DNA of 64,000 bases from an uncultured Ferrimonas sp. (GTDB taxonomy: Bacteria > Pseudomonadota > Gammaproteobacteria > Enterobacterales > Shewanellaceae), in NCBI RefSeq assembly GCF_947489035.1, contig NZ_CANLCI010000016.1, positions 33,624 through 97,623 on the forward strand. Reading direction: 5' to 3'. Numbering within the stretch: position 1 is the stretch's first letter; each line of letters starts with the position of its first letter. Positions 8,111 through 16,633 of the stretch are shown one piece after another. The position numbers and the translations under genes are program-made. The notes beneath the pieces are model-generated. The model made no database searches. It saw only the letters and a program-made list of their open reading frames with translations, and was not told where the DNA came from.

Positions 8111-10285
8111 ATGTCAGACTCCTCCATGTCGCCACTTTTGGCCAAGCTTAACGACAAACAGCGCGCCGCCGTGGAAGCGGCCCCCGGGGCGCTGTTGGTA
8201 TTGGCCGGTGCTGGCTCCGGCAAAACCCGAGTGCTGACTCACCGCATCAGCTGGTTGCTGCAAGAGCAGGGGGAAAGCCCCTACGCCATCTTGGCGGTTA
8301 CCTTTACCAACAAAGCCGCCAAAGAGATGCGCCAGCGGATCGAGCAACTGGCCGATACGCCGATGGGACGGATGTGGATCGGCACCTTCCACGGCTTAGC
8401 GCACCGCTTGCTGCGCGCCCACCACAAAGAGGCCAAGTTGCCCGAAGGGTTTCAGATCCTCGATGGCGACGATCAGCTGCGATTACTGAAGCGGATCATC
8501 CGCAGCCTCGAACTGGACGATAAAAAGTGGCCACCACGCCAAGCGATGGGCTACATCAACGGCAAAAAAGATGAAGGGCTGCGGCCACAACACATCGACG
8601 CCAGCTTCCATCCAGTCGAAAAAACCTGGCTGAAGATCTACGTTGCGTATCAAGAAGCCTGCGATCGCGCCGGTTTGGTGGATTTTGCCGAACTGCTGCT
8701 GCGCGCCCACGAGCTGTGGCTCAACCATCCGGTGCTGCTGCGCCACTATCAAAACCGCTTCCGCCACATTTTGGTGGACGAGTTTCAAGACACCAACACC
8801 GTGCAGTACGCTTGGATCCGCATGTTGGCGGGCAACCAAAGCAACGTGATGATCGTTGGCGACGACGATCAGTCTATCTACGGCTGGCGTGGCGCCAAAG
8901 TAGAAAATCTGTCGCAGTTTTTGAAGGATTTCCCCGGCGCCGAAACCGTGCGTTTGGAGCAAAACTACCGCTCAACCGGCACCATTTTGAAAGCCGCCAA
9001 CGCCCTGATCGACAACAACTCCGATCGGATGGGCAAAGAGCTGTGGACCGATGACGCCGACGGCGACACCATCAGCCTCTACACCGCCTTTAATGAACTG
9101 GAAGAGGCGCGTTACATCGTTGGTCAGATTCGCAAATACCAAGATGAAGGCGGCAATCTGGCCGATTGCGCCATCCTGTACCGTTCTAACGCCCAATCGC
9201 GGGTGATGGAGGAAGCGCTGCTGCACCGCAGCGTGCCTTACCGCATCTATGGCGGCCTGCGCTTCTTCGAACGGCAAGAGATCAAAGACGCCTTGGGCTA
9301 CCTGCGCCTGATGACCAACCGCGACGACGACGCCGCCTTCGAACGGATCATCAACACCCCAACCCGTGGCATTGGCACTCGCACCATCGACATCATTCGC
9401 AGCACTGCCCGCAGCGAAGGGGTAACGTTGTGGCAGGCGTGTCAGCGCTTGTTGGCCGACAGTGGCTTAGCCGGTCGCGCCGCCGGTGCGGTACGTAACT
9501 TCATGGATTTGATCGGCACCCTTGAAGCGGAAACCGAGCAAGCCACTTTGAAGAACCAAGCCGATCACGTCATTCAGCACTCCGGTTTGCTGGCGATGTA
9601 CCAAGCGGAAAAAGGCGAGAAAGCCGAAGCGCGGGTCGAGAACTTAAAAGAATTGGTCACCGCTGCGGGTTCTTTCATCAAGCCCGATGACGCCGACGAG
9701 ATGGACGATCTGAACGCCTTCTTGGCCAACGCGGCGCTGGAAGCGGGCGAACGCCAAGCGGGGGAATCGGAAGACGCGGTGCAGATGATGACCCTGCACA
9801 CCGCCAAAGGGTTGGAGTTCCCACAGGTGTTTGTCTGTGGTGTGGAAGAGGGCTTGTTCCCATCGCAAATGGCGCTGGATGAAGGCAACCGCTTAGAAGA
9901 GGAACGCCGTCTGTGTTACGTCGGCATGACCCGAGCGATGAAAAAGCTGACCCTAACCCACGCCGAATCGCGCCGCATCTACGGCCGCGAAACCCTAGCC
10001 AAAGTCAGCCGTTTTGTGCGCGAAATTCCAGCGGAATATCTGGATGAAGTGCGGCTCACCACCCAAGTGTCCACGCCGCAGAAGCAAAACCGCTTCCACC
10101 AAGCGGAGACCCGTTTCAATGAAACTGGCTTTACCTTAGGCCAGCGAGTGCACCACCCTAAGTTTGGCGATGGGGTGATCTTAAACTTCGAAGGCTCGGG
10201 CCCACAATCGCGGGTGCAGGTGGCGTTTGATGGCCAAGGGGTGAAGTGGTTGGTGGTGGCTTACGCCCGCTTGGAAGCAAGATAA
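8111..10285 (+). CDS. uvrD: DNA helicase II
   Basis: Superfamily 1A 3'-5' helicase that unwinds DNA in nucleotide-excision and mismatch repair. 724 residues (E. coli 720). Motif I is AGAGSGKTR with Lys38. Motif II is VDEFQDTN, followed by GDDDQSIYGWRGA (III), QNYRST (IV) and TAKGLEFPQVFVCG (V). The C-terminal LGQRVHHPKFGDGVI tail is the UvrD-type RNA polymerase-interaction fold. Start ATG 8111 has AGGA five bases upstream; a reading from 8093 would add six residues without a ribosome site. Confidence 0.96.
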   Translation: MSDSSMSPLLAKLNDKQRAAVEAAPGALLVLAGAGSGKTRVLTHRISWLLQEQGESPYAILAVTFTNKAAKEMRQRIEQLADTPMGRMWIGTFHGLAHRLLRAHHKEAKLPEGFQILDGDDQLRLLKRIIRSLELDDKKWPPRQAMGYINGKKDEGLRPQHIDASFHPVEKTWLKIYVAYQEACDRAGLVDFAELLLRAHELWLNHPVLLRHYQNRFRHILVDEFQDTNTVQYAWIRMLAGNQSNVMIVGDDDQSIYGWRGAKVENLSQFLKDFPGAETVRLEQNYRSTGTILKAANALIDNNSDRMGKELWTDDADGDTISLYTAFNELEEARYIVGQIRKYQDEGGNLADCAILYRSNAQSRVMEEALLHRSVPYRIYGGLRFFERQEIKDALGYLRLMTNRDDDAAFERIINTPTRGIGTRTIDIIRSTARSEGVTLWQACQRLLADSGLAGRAAGAVRNFMDLIGTLEAETEQATLKNQADHVIQHSGLLAMYQAEKGEKAEARVENLKELVTAAGSFIKPDDADEMDDLNAFLANAALEAGERQAGESEDAVQMMTLHTAKGLEFPQVFVCGVEEGLFPSQMALDEGNRLEEERRLCYVGMTRAMKKLTLTHAESRRIYGRETLAKVSRFVREIPAEYLDEVRLTTQVSTPQKQNRFHQAETRFNETGFTLGQRVHHPKFGDGVILNFEGSGPQSRVQVAFDGQGVKWLVVAYARLEAR

Positions 10286-10306
10286 ACGCTCAATGCTTAC
10301 AGCAAT

Positions 10307-10332
10307 AAACGGCTCACTTCAGTGAGCCGTTT
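10307..10332. terminator. Bidirectional terminator after uvrD
   Basis: Perfect 12-bp arms AAACGGCTCACT / AGTGAGCCGTTT with a 2-base gap. It lies 21 bases after uvrD and 17 bases beyond the stop of the small minus-strand ORF, so it could serve both. Confidence 0.75.
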
Positions 10333-10348
10333 TCGGTTGTGATGAAGC

Positions 10349-10468
10349 CTAAGCGTGCAACCGCTGAGCCTTCTGGCATAAGGGCAAGCGCCTCTCTGTG
10401 ACCGCGCGGATCAGCAACAGATCCAAATACCAAGCGAACAAAATGCGTTTCGGTGCAGCGTCTTCCAT
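10349..10468 (-). CDS. Candidate 39-residue protein with strong ribosome binding site
   Basis: Too short for routine gene callers. ATG 10468 is preceded by a full-consensus AAGGAGG (10477-10483) with eight bases of spacing. The 39 residues start MEDAAPKRILFAWYLDLLLI and end KAQRLHA. The middle is a short hydrophobic/aromatic stretch flanked by Arg/Lys, which suggests a membrane-surface or amphipathic peptide (inference). It is bracketed by hairpins on both sides, so it could be an independent transcript. I recognise no family. The alternative is that the SD match is chance. Confidence 0.5.
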   Translation of the reverse strand: MEDAAPKRILFAWYLDLLLIRAVTERRLPLCQKAQRLHA

Positions 10469-10552
10469 CCGTTAACCCTCCTTGGTTAATGGGCTGTTTT
10501 TCGAAGGTAACCTCATTTTTTTGAAGAGGGCATCTGCCGTGTTGTGGGCATC

Positions 10553-10579
10553 AAAAAAGGAGCCCTTGGGCTCCTTTTT
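10553..10579 (-). terminator. Terminator after the 163-residue beta-barrel gene
   Basis: AAAGGAGCCC / GGGCTCCTTT arms with a 2-base loop; on the minus strand a T run follows. It lies 15 bases beyond the stop of the gene at 10595. Confidence 0.8.
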
Positions 10580-10594
10580 ATGGCTCGGTAGCGC

Positions 10595-11086
10595 TTAGAA
10601 ACGGTAACGGCCACCAAAGCTCAAGTTGTTGATCTCGTAGCCATCTTTATCAATCAGCACCAGGTACTCAACGCCCAACAAGAACCGATTGCCTAAGTCG
10701 TATTCAACGCCAACGCCGTAGCTCATGTCGCTTTCATCTTCTGACAGGCTCTCGCCCTGAAAAGAGGCCTCAAGTTCCCCTTTACTGTAACCCAGCAAAG
10801 CGTAAGGGCTGAAACCGCTTGCGGTTGGGTACTGCGCCTTTAAATAAGCACCAAAGTAGTTATTCAGCTCAATATCCACGCCCATGTAAGTGTCGTCGCT
10901 GATGCCAACGCCCATGCGCCCTTCGGCAGAAAGGTATTCAGAGAACTGATAACCCGCTTGCAGGCCCAGTGCCCCCAGGCTGACTTCTTCGGCATCCACA
11001 TTGCTGTATTGAACACCAACGTACGCACCGTTATCGGCACAAGCTAAGGCGGGCAACATCGCCAAAGCAATAAGTAACTTCTTCAT
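10595..11086 (-). CDS. Outer-membrane beta-barrel protein (OmpA/OmpX-like barrel), unknown substrate
   Basis: 163 residues with a typical Sec signal (MKKLLIALAMLPALACA, predicted cleavage before Asp18). Alternating amphipathic strands follow (VGVQYSNV, LGLQAGYQF, FGAYLKAQYP, YALLGYSKG, MSYGVGVEYDL), and the protein ends in ...GGRYRF, the C-terminal Phe expected for BAM-assembled barrels. Strand count suggests an eight-stranded barrel. Start ATG 11086 has AAGGAT six bases upstream; the adjacent ATG 11089 is only three bases away from it. It is a separate transcript with its own terminator. Function beyond an outer-membrane location cannot be told. Confidence 0.8.
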   Translation of the reverse strand: MKKLLIALAMLPALACADNGAYVGVQYSNVDAEEVSLGALGLQAGYQFSEYLSAEGRMGVGISDDTYMGVDIELNNYFGAYLKAQYPTASGFSPYALLGYSKGELEASFQGESLSEDESDMSYGVGVEYDLGNRFLLGVEYLVLIDKDGYEINNLSFGGRYRF

Positions 11087-11200
11087 CATAAATCCTTTTA
11101 TCGTTGTTATGCCTTGCAGGCATCCCCGCGAAGCTACAGGCAATTGCGTTGCTGATAAAGTCGACATAAACCTTTTTTCAGTAAGCGATGTCGCACAAAA

Positions 11201-11226
11201 AAACGGCCCACCTAAGTGAGCCGTTT
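11201..11226 (-). terminator. Terminator after fieF
   Basis: Hairpin AAACGGCCCAC / GTGAGCCGTTT (one mismatch, CTAA loop) with T-rich flanks on both strands. It lies 22 bases beyond the fieF stop. Confidence 0.75.
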
Positions 11227-11247
11227 TTGACAGCCGATCACTCGGCG

Positions 11248-12123
11248 CTACACCGGATCTTGGTGCACAATCACGTCCGATCCGGGGAAGGCCTCTTTGA
11301 TCCGCTGCTCTACCCCATCGCCAATGGCGTGGGCATCGTGCAGGGTCAGTTGGCCGTCGATGTCGAGGTGCATCTGCACAAACAACATGTTGCCAGACAG
11401 GCGCGTACGCAGATCGTGTACGCCCTGCAGCCGGGCGTCTGCCAGCGCCAGCTCGCGCACCTGTTGCTGTACTTCGGGCTCGGCTTCGCGATCCAGTAGC
11501 AGCTGCACCGCTTCATTGCCCAGCTGCCACGCCCCGTGTGCGATGTAGAAGGCGATGCCGATGGCAGCCACGCCGTCCACCCACCAGAAACCGTAGGCCG
11601 ACATCACCAAGGCCACGATCACCGCCACGTTCATCAGCAGATCGCTGCGGTAATGCAGCGCGTCTGCGGCAATGGCCGTTGATCCTGTCGCGGCCACTGC
11701 CCGTTTCTGCACCGCCAGCAACGCCAACGTGGCCGCAATGGCAAACACCGACACACCCACCCCCCAGCCGGTAGCCGATGGCGGGATTGGGGTAATGGTG
11801 CGATCGATGCCCGCAAACAGCAGCAACAGCGCCGATCCCAAAATAAAGCCCGCTTGCACCAACGTGGCTAACGGCTCCGCTTTGCCGTGGCCCCAACGGT
11901 GGTGTTCATCCGCGGGCATCAACGCCACTCGCAACGCGTAAAAGTTGATCAGCGAAGCGGCGGCATCCATCAATGAATCCGTCAGCGAGCCCAGCAAACT
12001 GGCCGAGCCAGACAACAACCACGCCGCCAGCTTGGTGACGATCAACAACACCGCAGTTGCGATAGAGGCTCGGGTCGCCAGTTTGATCCAGTATTGGTAT
12101 TGCTCGGGGGTTGCGCGCGCCAT
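11248..12123 (-). CDS. fieF: Cation diffusion facilitator, ferrous iron/zinc exporter FieF
   Basis: Inner-membrane CDF transporter (291 residues) exporting Fe2+/Zn2+ in exchange for protons. Six membrane segments lie in about the first 200 residues. The transport-site residues appear as DSLMD (in TM2) and the HYRSDLLMN stretch (His and Asp of TM5). The cytoplasmic metal-binding C-terminal domain includes HDLRTRLSG and ends near GSDVIVHQDP, closely resembling E. coli FieF. It is next to cpxP exactly as in E. coli, placing metal export beside envelope-stress control. Confidence 0.93.
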   Translation of the reverse strand: MARATPEQYQYWIKLATRASIATAVLLIVTKLAAWLLSGSASLLGSLTDSLMDAAASLINFYALRVALMPADEHHRWGHGKAEPLATLVQAGFILGSALLLLFAGIDRTITPIPPSATGWGVGVSVFAIAATLALLAVQKRAVAATGSTAIAADALHYRSDLLMNVAVIVALVMSAYGFWWVDGVAAIGIAFYIAHGAWQLGNEAVQLLLDREAEPEVQQQVRELALADARLQGVHDLRTRLSGNMLFVQMHLDIDGQLTLHDAHAIGDGVEQRIKEAFPGSDVIVHQDPV

Positions 12124-12169
12124 CGGGTTACCTATTACTTAACTGGCTGATGATGCGCGCAGTTTAGCA

Positions 12170-12649
12170 CTAGTCTTGGTTGCTATGCTTATCCGCACAC
12201 TTGCCACTGTGACGTTGCTGCCGTTGCTGTTGCTTGGCGTACAGCTCATCCCGCTGCGCTTGGGTTAGCACCTGCATCACCTGATGGCGCAACTGCATGC
12301 CTTTAATGGCGCGCTGTTGCTGCTTCGTTTGGCGCTGTTCGACCAACGCCGCCGCCGCCACCGCATCAAACTGACTGGCGTCCATCAACGCTTGCATCGC
12401 GGCACGGTGCTGGCTCATCGCGGCTTCACTTGGCTGCGACTTATGCTGCTTCCGTTCCGTTTTGGCGGTTTTTAAAATGGTGCGAATTTCAGCCCGTTGT
12501 TCACTGCTCAAATCCAAATCAAACAGCATTTTATGGATCCCTTGAGCGCCGCGTTGACGATCGTGGCCGTCATGACCGTGGCCAGCGTAGGCACCAACAG
12601 AGCTAAACAACACCAGTGCAGCCAAACCAATCTTTGTGGAACGTTTCAT
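12170..12649 (-). CDS. cpxP: CpxP/Spy-family periplasmic chaperone-inhibitor
   Basis: 159 residues with a Sec signal (about 22 residues, cleavage after AYA) and a His-rich start of the mature protein (GHGHDGHD). The remainder is almost all helical and contains the LTxxQ-type repeats LSSEQRAEI and LTQAQRDEL that define the Spy/CpxP family. CpxP binds the CpxA sensor domain and dampens the pathway while binding misfolded proteins. The gene diverges from cpxR across a 148-bp region carrying a CpxR box. The His-rich segment suggests metal binding, fitting the neighbouring fieF. ATG 12649 has AGGAG eight bases upstream. Confidence 0.85.
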   Translation of the reverse strand: MKRSTKIGLAALVLFSSVGAYAGHGHDGHDRQRGAQGIHKMLFDLDLSSEQRAEIRTILKTAKTERKQHKSQPSEAAMSQHRAAMQALMDASQFDAVAAAALVEQRQTKQQQRAIKGMQLRHQVMQVLTQAQRDELYAKQQQRQQRHSGKCADKHSNQD

Positions 12650-12719
12650 GGTGGAACTCCTCTTACTCAGTAGATGGGTCTACGATAGCAACCGCAACGT
12701 AAGTGCACGTTGTAGCAGC

Positions 12720-12734
12720 GTAAAGCTGTGTAAA
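12720..12734. promoter_or_regulatory. CpxR binding box between cpxP and cpxR
   Basis: GTAAAGCTGTGTAAA is an exact match to the established CpxR consensus GTAAA-N5-GTAAA. It lies 71 bases upstream of the cpxP start and 64 upstream of the cpxR start, suited to autoregulation of cpxRA and activation of cpxP. Confidence 0.8.
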
Positions 12735-12797
12735 GCTGGCCATAATTAACCACAGCCTTCAGCTACTCTAGGCGGCGTGGGATCAGAGGTAGGACAG

Positions 12798-13487
12798 ATG
12801 AACCGAGTATTATTGGTAGAAGACGATCGCGGTTTATGCGATCTGTTAGCGCAGCTGCTGCAGTTGGAAAATTTCGACGTTACCGTGCGCCAAGATGGGC
12901 CATCGGGGTTATTAGCCGCGCGTGAAGGCCAATACGATTTGCTGTTATTGGATGTGATGTTACCGGGAATGAACGGCTTTGATCTGCTGCGAACCCTACG
13001 GGAACACGGCAGCAAACTGCCGGTATTGATGCTTACCGCCAAAGGCGACGACATGGATCGGGTAACCGGCTTAGAGCTGGGCGCCGACGATTACCTGCCC
13101 AAGCCGTTTAATGATCGCGAACTGGTGGCGCGCATGCGCGCCATTTTACGCCGCAGCCAAGATCCCAACGCCAACCCCAGTGCACTGGAACAGGTGATGC
13201 ATCTCGACATCACCTTGCTGCCACGCCGACAAGAAGTGCGCGTTGGGGATGCCCTGATTGAGCTCACCAGCACCGAATTTTCACTGCTGCACACCTTAAT
13301 CAAATACAGCGGCGAGATCGCCAGCAAAGAGATGCTGTCGATCGAGGTGCTGAACAAACGGCTGATGCCCTTCGATCGCAGTTTAGACATGCATCTCTCC
13401 AACTTACGGAAGAAGTTACCCGAACGCGCTGACGGTTTGGCTCGAGTAAAAACCGTGCGCGGCAAAGGTTACATATGGCTGGATTGA
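12798..13487 (+). CDS. cpxR: Envelope-stress response regulator CpxR
   Basis: OmpR-family response regulator, 229 residues. In the receiver domain (1-120) the acidic pocket is VEDD, the phospho-acceptor is Asp52 (LLLDVMLPG) and the conserved Lys lies in YLPKPFND. The C-terminal winged helix (about 135-229) contains LTSTEFSLLHTL and ends VRGKGYIWLD. Start ATG 12798 follows AGGA closely. It overlaps cpxA by 13 bases, so the regulator and sensor are coupled. Divergent cpxP and the upstream CpxR box identify this as the Cpx system and not another OmpR-type pair. Confidence 0.93.
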   Translation: MNRVLLVEDDRGLCDLLAQLLQLENFDVTVRQDGPSGLLAAREGQYDLLLLDVMLPGMNGFDLLRTLREHGSKLPVLMLTAKGDDMDRVTGLELGADDYLPKPFNDRELVARMRAILRRSQDPNANPSALEQVMHLDITLLPRRQEVRVGDALIELTSTEFSLLHTLIKYSGEIASKEMLSIEVLNKRLMPFDRSLDMHLSNLRKKLPERADGLARVKTVRGKGYIWLD

Positions 13488-14950
13488 TTAACCCCTTCAA
13501 CCACCTGTTGGGGCGTTTGCTGCTGGCGTTTTGGTTAACTTCAACCTTAACCCTTGGGGCCGTTATTGGCCTGCCGATGTTGCAAAAGCAGCTTGGCAAT
13601 CAACCGGTAGACGCGCCGTTACAGCTGCTGTTAGAAGGCATCGCCGAGCGCCTAAATCAGCAGCCAACGCTGACCATCGATCACATCAACCGCGTGATAC
13701 AACGCCGAGGGGTGTCGATGGGGCCGCTGCCGAAGGACATGCTCGATGCGCTCGGGCGCCCGCCACACCAACAACATCGGCCAGCGCCCCCCCGCGACCA
13801 ACCTCGCTTTAAAACCAATACCCCGCCAATGCGACTGCAGCTTTATTTGGTCGACGCCAACGGCAACGTGCTGAACCGCCCAGCCCATCGCCTGCCCCGC
13901 GCGTTGCGAGAGTTTTTGCTGGATTTCGATCCCCAAGAACCCATGCGCCAGCAACAACTGGGGGATCACCTGCTGTTTGGCCCCAAGCAGCTTGATAACG
14001 GCAACTACCTGATCGGCAAAATGGGCAGCATTCGCAAACTGTGGTTGCTGGAATTGCTGCAGCGGCCGTGGTTGCTGCTGCTGATCACCACCCTCTTCTC
14101 AACGCTGGTCTTTGGCTTGTTAGCGTGGAACCTCAGCAAGCCGTTGCGGCAACTGCGCGCCACCAGCAGCGCCATCGCCCGCGGCGAGTTAGACGCCCGC
14201 ATCAGCCCTCGCATCAGCAACCGTGGCGATGAGATAGGTCAACTGGGGAAAAGCTTTAATCGCATGGCCGATTCGGTGGCGACGATGGTTACTGGCCAAC
14301 AGCGGTTGTTGTCGGACATCTCCCATGAGCTGCGAACGCCACTCACGCGGCTGCAACTGAGCTTGGCACTGGCTCGGCGTAAAGGTCAGCAAAGCACCGA
14401 GCTGGATCGGATCACGTTGGAAGCGGAACAATTAGAATCGATGCTGCAAGAGCTGCTGGCGCTGTCGCGGCTGAACTTGCAGGTCACCGAGCGGAAAAGC
14501 CCACTGGATCTGATCGAAACCTTACAGCCGGTGCTGGATGGCGCCGAATTTGAAGCCGCCGAGCTGGGCAAAATGATGGTGATCACCGCCCCCGCGCAGC
14601 TGCCGTTCACGGGCATCGACACCCTGCTGCAACGGCTGCTGGAAAACCCATTACGCAACGCCCTGCGTTACGCACGCAGTCAGGTGCACATTACCCTGCG
14701 CGATGGCCAAGACCAGCTGGAACTGCTGATTGAAGACGATGGCCCAGGCGTACCAGCAGATCAGCTCGACGCCATCTTTAAACCGTTTCATCGGGTGGAT
14801 GACGCCCGGGATCGCGACAGCGGTGGCTGGGGGCTCGGCTTGGCCATCAGCCTTGGCGCCGTAGAAGCCCACCAAGGCACACTGCACGCCTACAACCGCA
14901 ACAATGGTGGCTTAGCCGTGTTGATCTGCCTGCCCAAACCCCAAGCTTAA
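13475..14950 (+). CDS. cpxA: Envelope-stress sensor histidine kinase CpxA
   Basis: Inner-membrane sensor kinase, 491 residues (E. coli CpxA 457). TM1 spans about 10-34, and a large periplasmic domain follows with a Pro/His-rich segment near residues 88-115 (PPHQQHRPAPPRDQP). TM2 lies at about 195-215 and is followed by a HAMP domain. The phosphorylated His284 sits in SDISHELRTPL, and the ATPase domain shows N-box ENPLRNALRYA, DDGPGVP and GWGLGLAI. The Pro-rich insert is longer than I would expect for enterobacterial CpxA. It forms an operon with cpxR through a 13-base overlap. Confidence 0.92.
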   Translation: MAGLINPFNHLLGRLLLAFWLTSTLTLGAVIGLPMLQKQLGNQPVDAPLQLLLEGIAERLNQQPTLTIDHINRVIQRRGVSMGPLPKDMLDALGRPPHQQHRPAPPRDQPRFKTNTPPMRLQLYLVDANGNVLNRPAHRLPRALREFLLDFDPQEPMRQQQLGDHLLFGPKQLDNGNYLIGKMGSIRKLWLLELLQRPWLLLLITTLFSTLVFGLLAWNLSKPLRQLRATSSAIARGELDARISPRISNRGDEIGQLGKSFNRMADSVATMVTGQQRLLSDISHELRTPLTRLQLSLALARRKGQQSTELDRITLEAEQLESMLQELLALSRLNLQVTERKSPLDLIETLQPVLDGAEFEAAELGKMMVITAPAQLPFTGIDTLLQRLLENPLRNALRYARSQVHITLRDGQDQLELLIEDDGPGVPADQLDAIFKPFHRVDDARDRDSGGWGLGLAISLGAVEAHQGTLHAYNRNNGGLAVLICLPKPQA

Positions 14951-14966
14951 ATCAGCACCGCCGCCG

Positions 14967-15821
14967 TCAGTCGATCACCTTTTCGGTATCGCTGGCGGCG
15001 CCCCACTCTACCCAGCTGCCATCGTAAACCCCCCAGTTTTGCACCCCAATCTCGGTGGCGGCCAAGGCTAAGATGCAGGCAGTCACCCCAGAACCACAGC
15101 TGTAGATCTGACGGGCATTGCCATCAACCCCTCGCTCCACAAAGCGCTGATGCAGCAGAAACGGCGGCAGCAGCTTGCCGTCGTCAATTAAGCTGGCGTA
15201 GGGCAGATTGATGGCACCGGGCATGTGCCCTGCTGCCACGGTTGGGCGCGGATCGGCGGCGGCACCGCTGAAACGCTGCGGGCCACGAGCGTCCAAAATC
15301 ACCCGTTCAGGGGCGTGCAGCGACAACTGCACTTCGCGCTTATCCACCACCAGCGTCGGCTGCAATTTGGCCACAAACTGCCCCTGCGGGCGGGCGTTTG
15401 GGGTGCCCGCCGCCAGTTCGCCTTCCTGCGCCAACCACGCCGGTAAGCCGCCATTAAGCACCGCCACTTTGTTGTGCCCCATCGCTTTAAACATCCACCA
15501 CACCCGCGCAGCACTGAACAAACCGTGGCTGTCGTACACCACAATGGCGCTGTCGTTATTGATGCCAAAACGGCGCGCCGCCTGCTGAAACTGCGCCTCA
15601 TCCGGCAGCATGTGCGGCAAGCTCGACGCCGCCACCACGTCCCCATCAAAATCAAAAAACTGCGCCGTGGCGATGTGCTGCTCAACAAACTCGGTTAAGC
15701 CATCGCGGCCACTGCCGGGCATGTGCCAGCTGGCATCCAGCAACACCAACTCGGGGTGATGCAGCTTCTCCGCCAACCAGCGGCTGGTGACAACGTTGTT
15801 TTTCAGTTTGAGGGAACTCAT
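14967..15821 (-). CDS. sseA: 3-mercaptopyruvate sulfurtransferase (two-domain rhodanese)
   Basis: 284 residues with two tandem rhodanese domains (about 5-140 and 160-280). Transfers sulfane sulfur from 3-mercaptopyruvate to cyanide or thiol acceptors. The active-site loop of the second domain is CGSGVTAC, the CGSGVT signature typical of mercaptopyruvate sulfurtransferases as opposed to thiosulfate-specific rhodaneses. The first domain lacks a catalytic loop Cys, as usual. ATG 15821 has AAAGGA nine bases upstream. The gene converges with cpxA, whose stop is only 16 bases away. Confidence 0.9.
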   Translation of the reverse strand: MSSLKLKNNVVTSRWLAEKLHHPELVLLDASWHMPGSGRDGLTEFVEQHIATAQFFDFDGDVVAASSLPHMLPDEAQFQQAARRFGINNDSAIVVYDSHGLFSAARVWWMFKAMGHNKVAVLNGGLPAWLAQEGELAAGTPNARPQGQFVAKLQPTLVVDKREVQLSLHAPERVILDARGPQRFSGAAADPRPTVAAGHMPGAINLPYASLIDDGKLLPPFLLHQRFVERGVDGNARQIYSCGSGVTACILALAATEIGVQNWGVYDGSWVEWGAASDTEKVID

Positions 15822-15980
15822 TGACAGCAATCCTTTGTTTTAAAGTGGCTTTAGCATAGCCAGCCGCGCCGACCAAGGCTGCGACCAAGGCAAAAATTTG
15901 GTCATTTCTCTTGGGCGAACTTCACCCTTTATCAATCCTCTGCTCGACAATTATCGCGGTAACCGCAGCCCTAAAACCAA

Positions 15981-16010
15981 ACAAGCTCAACACCTGGGTG
16001 TTGAGCTTGT
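15981..16010 (-). terminator. Long perfect hairpin after trmL
   Basis: 14-bp arms ACAAGCTCAACACC / GGTGTTGAGCTTGT with almost no spacer. On the minus strand T-rich sequence follows. It lies 26 bases beyond the trmL stop. Confidence 0.75.
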
Positions 16011-16035
16011 GGCATCGACGAAGCACGATTAACCG

Positions 16036-16500
16036 TTACAACGCCCCATCAAACCCCAACTGGCGCCACGTTTCGTAGGCACAAATGGATACCGCGTTGG
16101 CCAAGTTCAGGCTGCGCGCTTCTGGCTTCATCGGAATGCGGATGCGGCAGTCTGGTGCGAACACGCTGCGTACCTCGTCTGGCAGGCCACGGGTTTCAGG
16201 GCCAAACAACAGCACATCGTCTTGCTGGTAGCTGGGTTCGGTGTGCGGGCGGCTGCCTTTGGTGGTTAAGGCAAAAATGCGCTTGCCTGCCATCGCCGCT
16301 AAAAATGCGTCGTAACTTGGGTGGATGGTCACGTTGGCCAGATCGCGGTAATCCAACGACGCGCGGCGCAGGCTCTTTTCATCCATGCTGAAGCCCAGCG
16401 GCTCAATCAGGTGCAAATGGGCGCCGCAGTTGGCGGCAAGACGGATAATGGCACCGGTATTTTGCGGCATCACGGGTTCATACAACGCGATATGGAACAT
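16036..16500 (-). CDS. trmL: tRNA (cytidine/uridine-34 2'-O)-methyltransferase TrmL
   Basis: SPOUT-class methyltransferase (154 residues) that methylates the wobble ribose of tRNA-Leu isoacceptors. Diagnostic segments are [21 protein letters not shown], the trefoil-knot block [11 protein letters not shown] and [19 protein letters not shown]. Start ATG 16500 is chosen to match the family N-terminus; a TTG six bases upstream would add two residues, and the ribosome site is weak. It is divergent from yaiL, with its own terminator. Confidence 0.93.
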   Translation of the reverse strand: MFHIALYEPVMPQNTGAIIRLAANCGAHLHLIEPLGFSMDEKSLRRASLDYRDLANVTIHPSYDAFLAAMAGKRIFALTTKGSRPHTEPSYQQDDVLLFGPETRGLPDEVRSVFAPDCRIRIPMKPEARSLNLANAVSICAYETWRQLGFDGAL

Positions 16501-16633
16501 GGACAATCAAGCTCAAACTGAAAACGAATGGCGCCATTGTACCCGATCAGCGCCGTGAAACCGTGTTGGAGTTTTGCCCCGTTTTAGCCGCATTTGATAG
16601 ACTGAGGTCAATACCGATTAAGAAGGCCACCCC

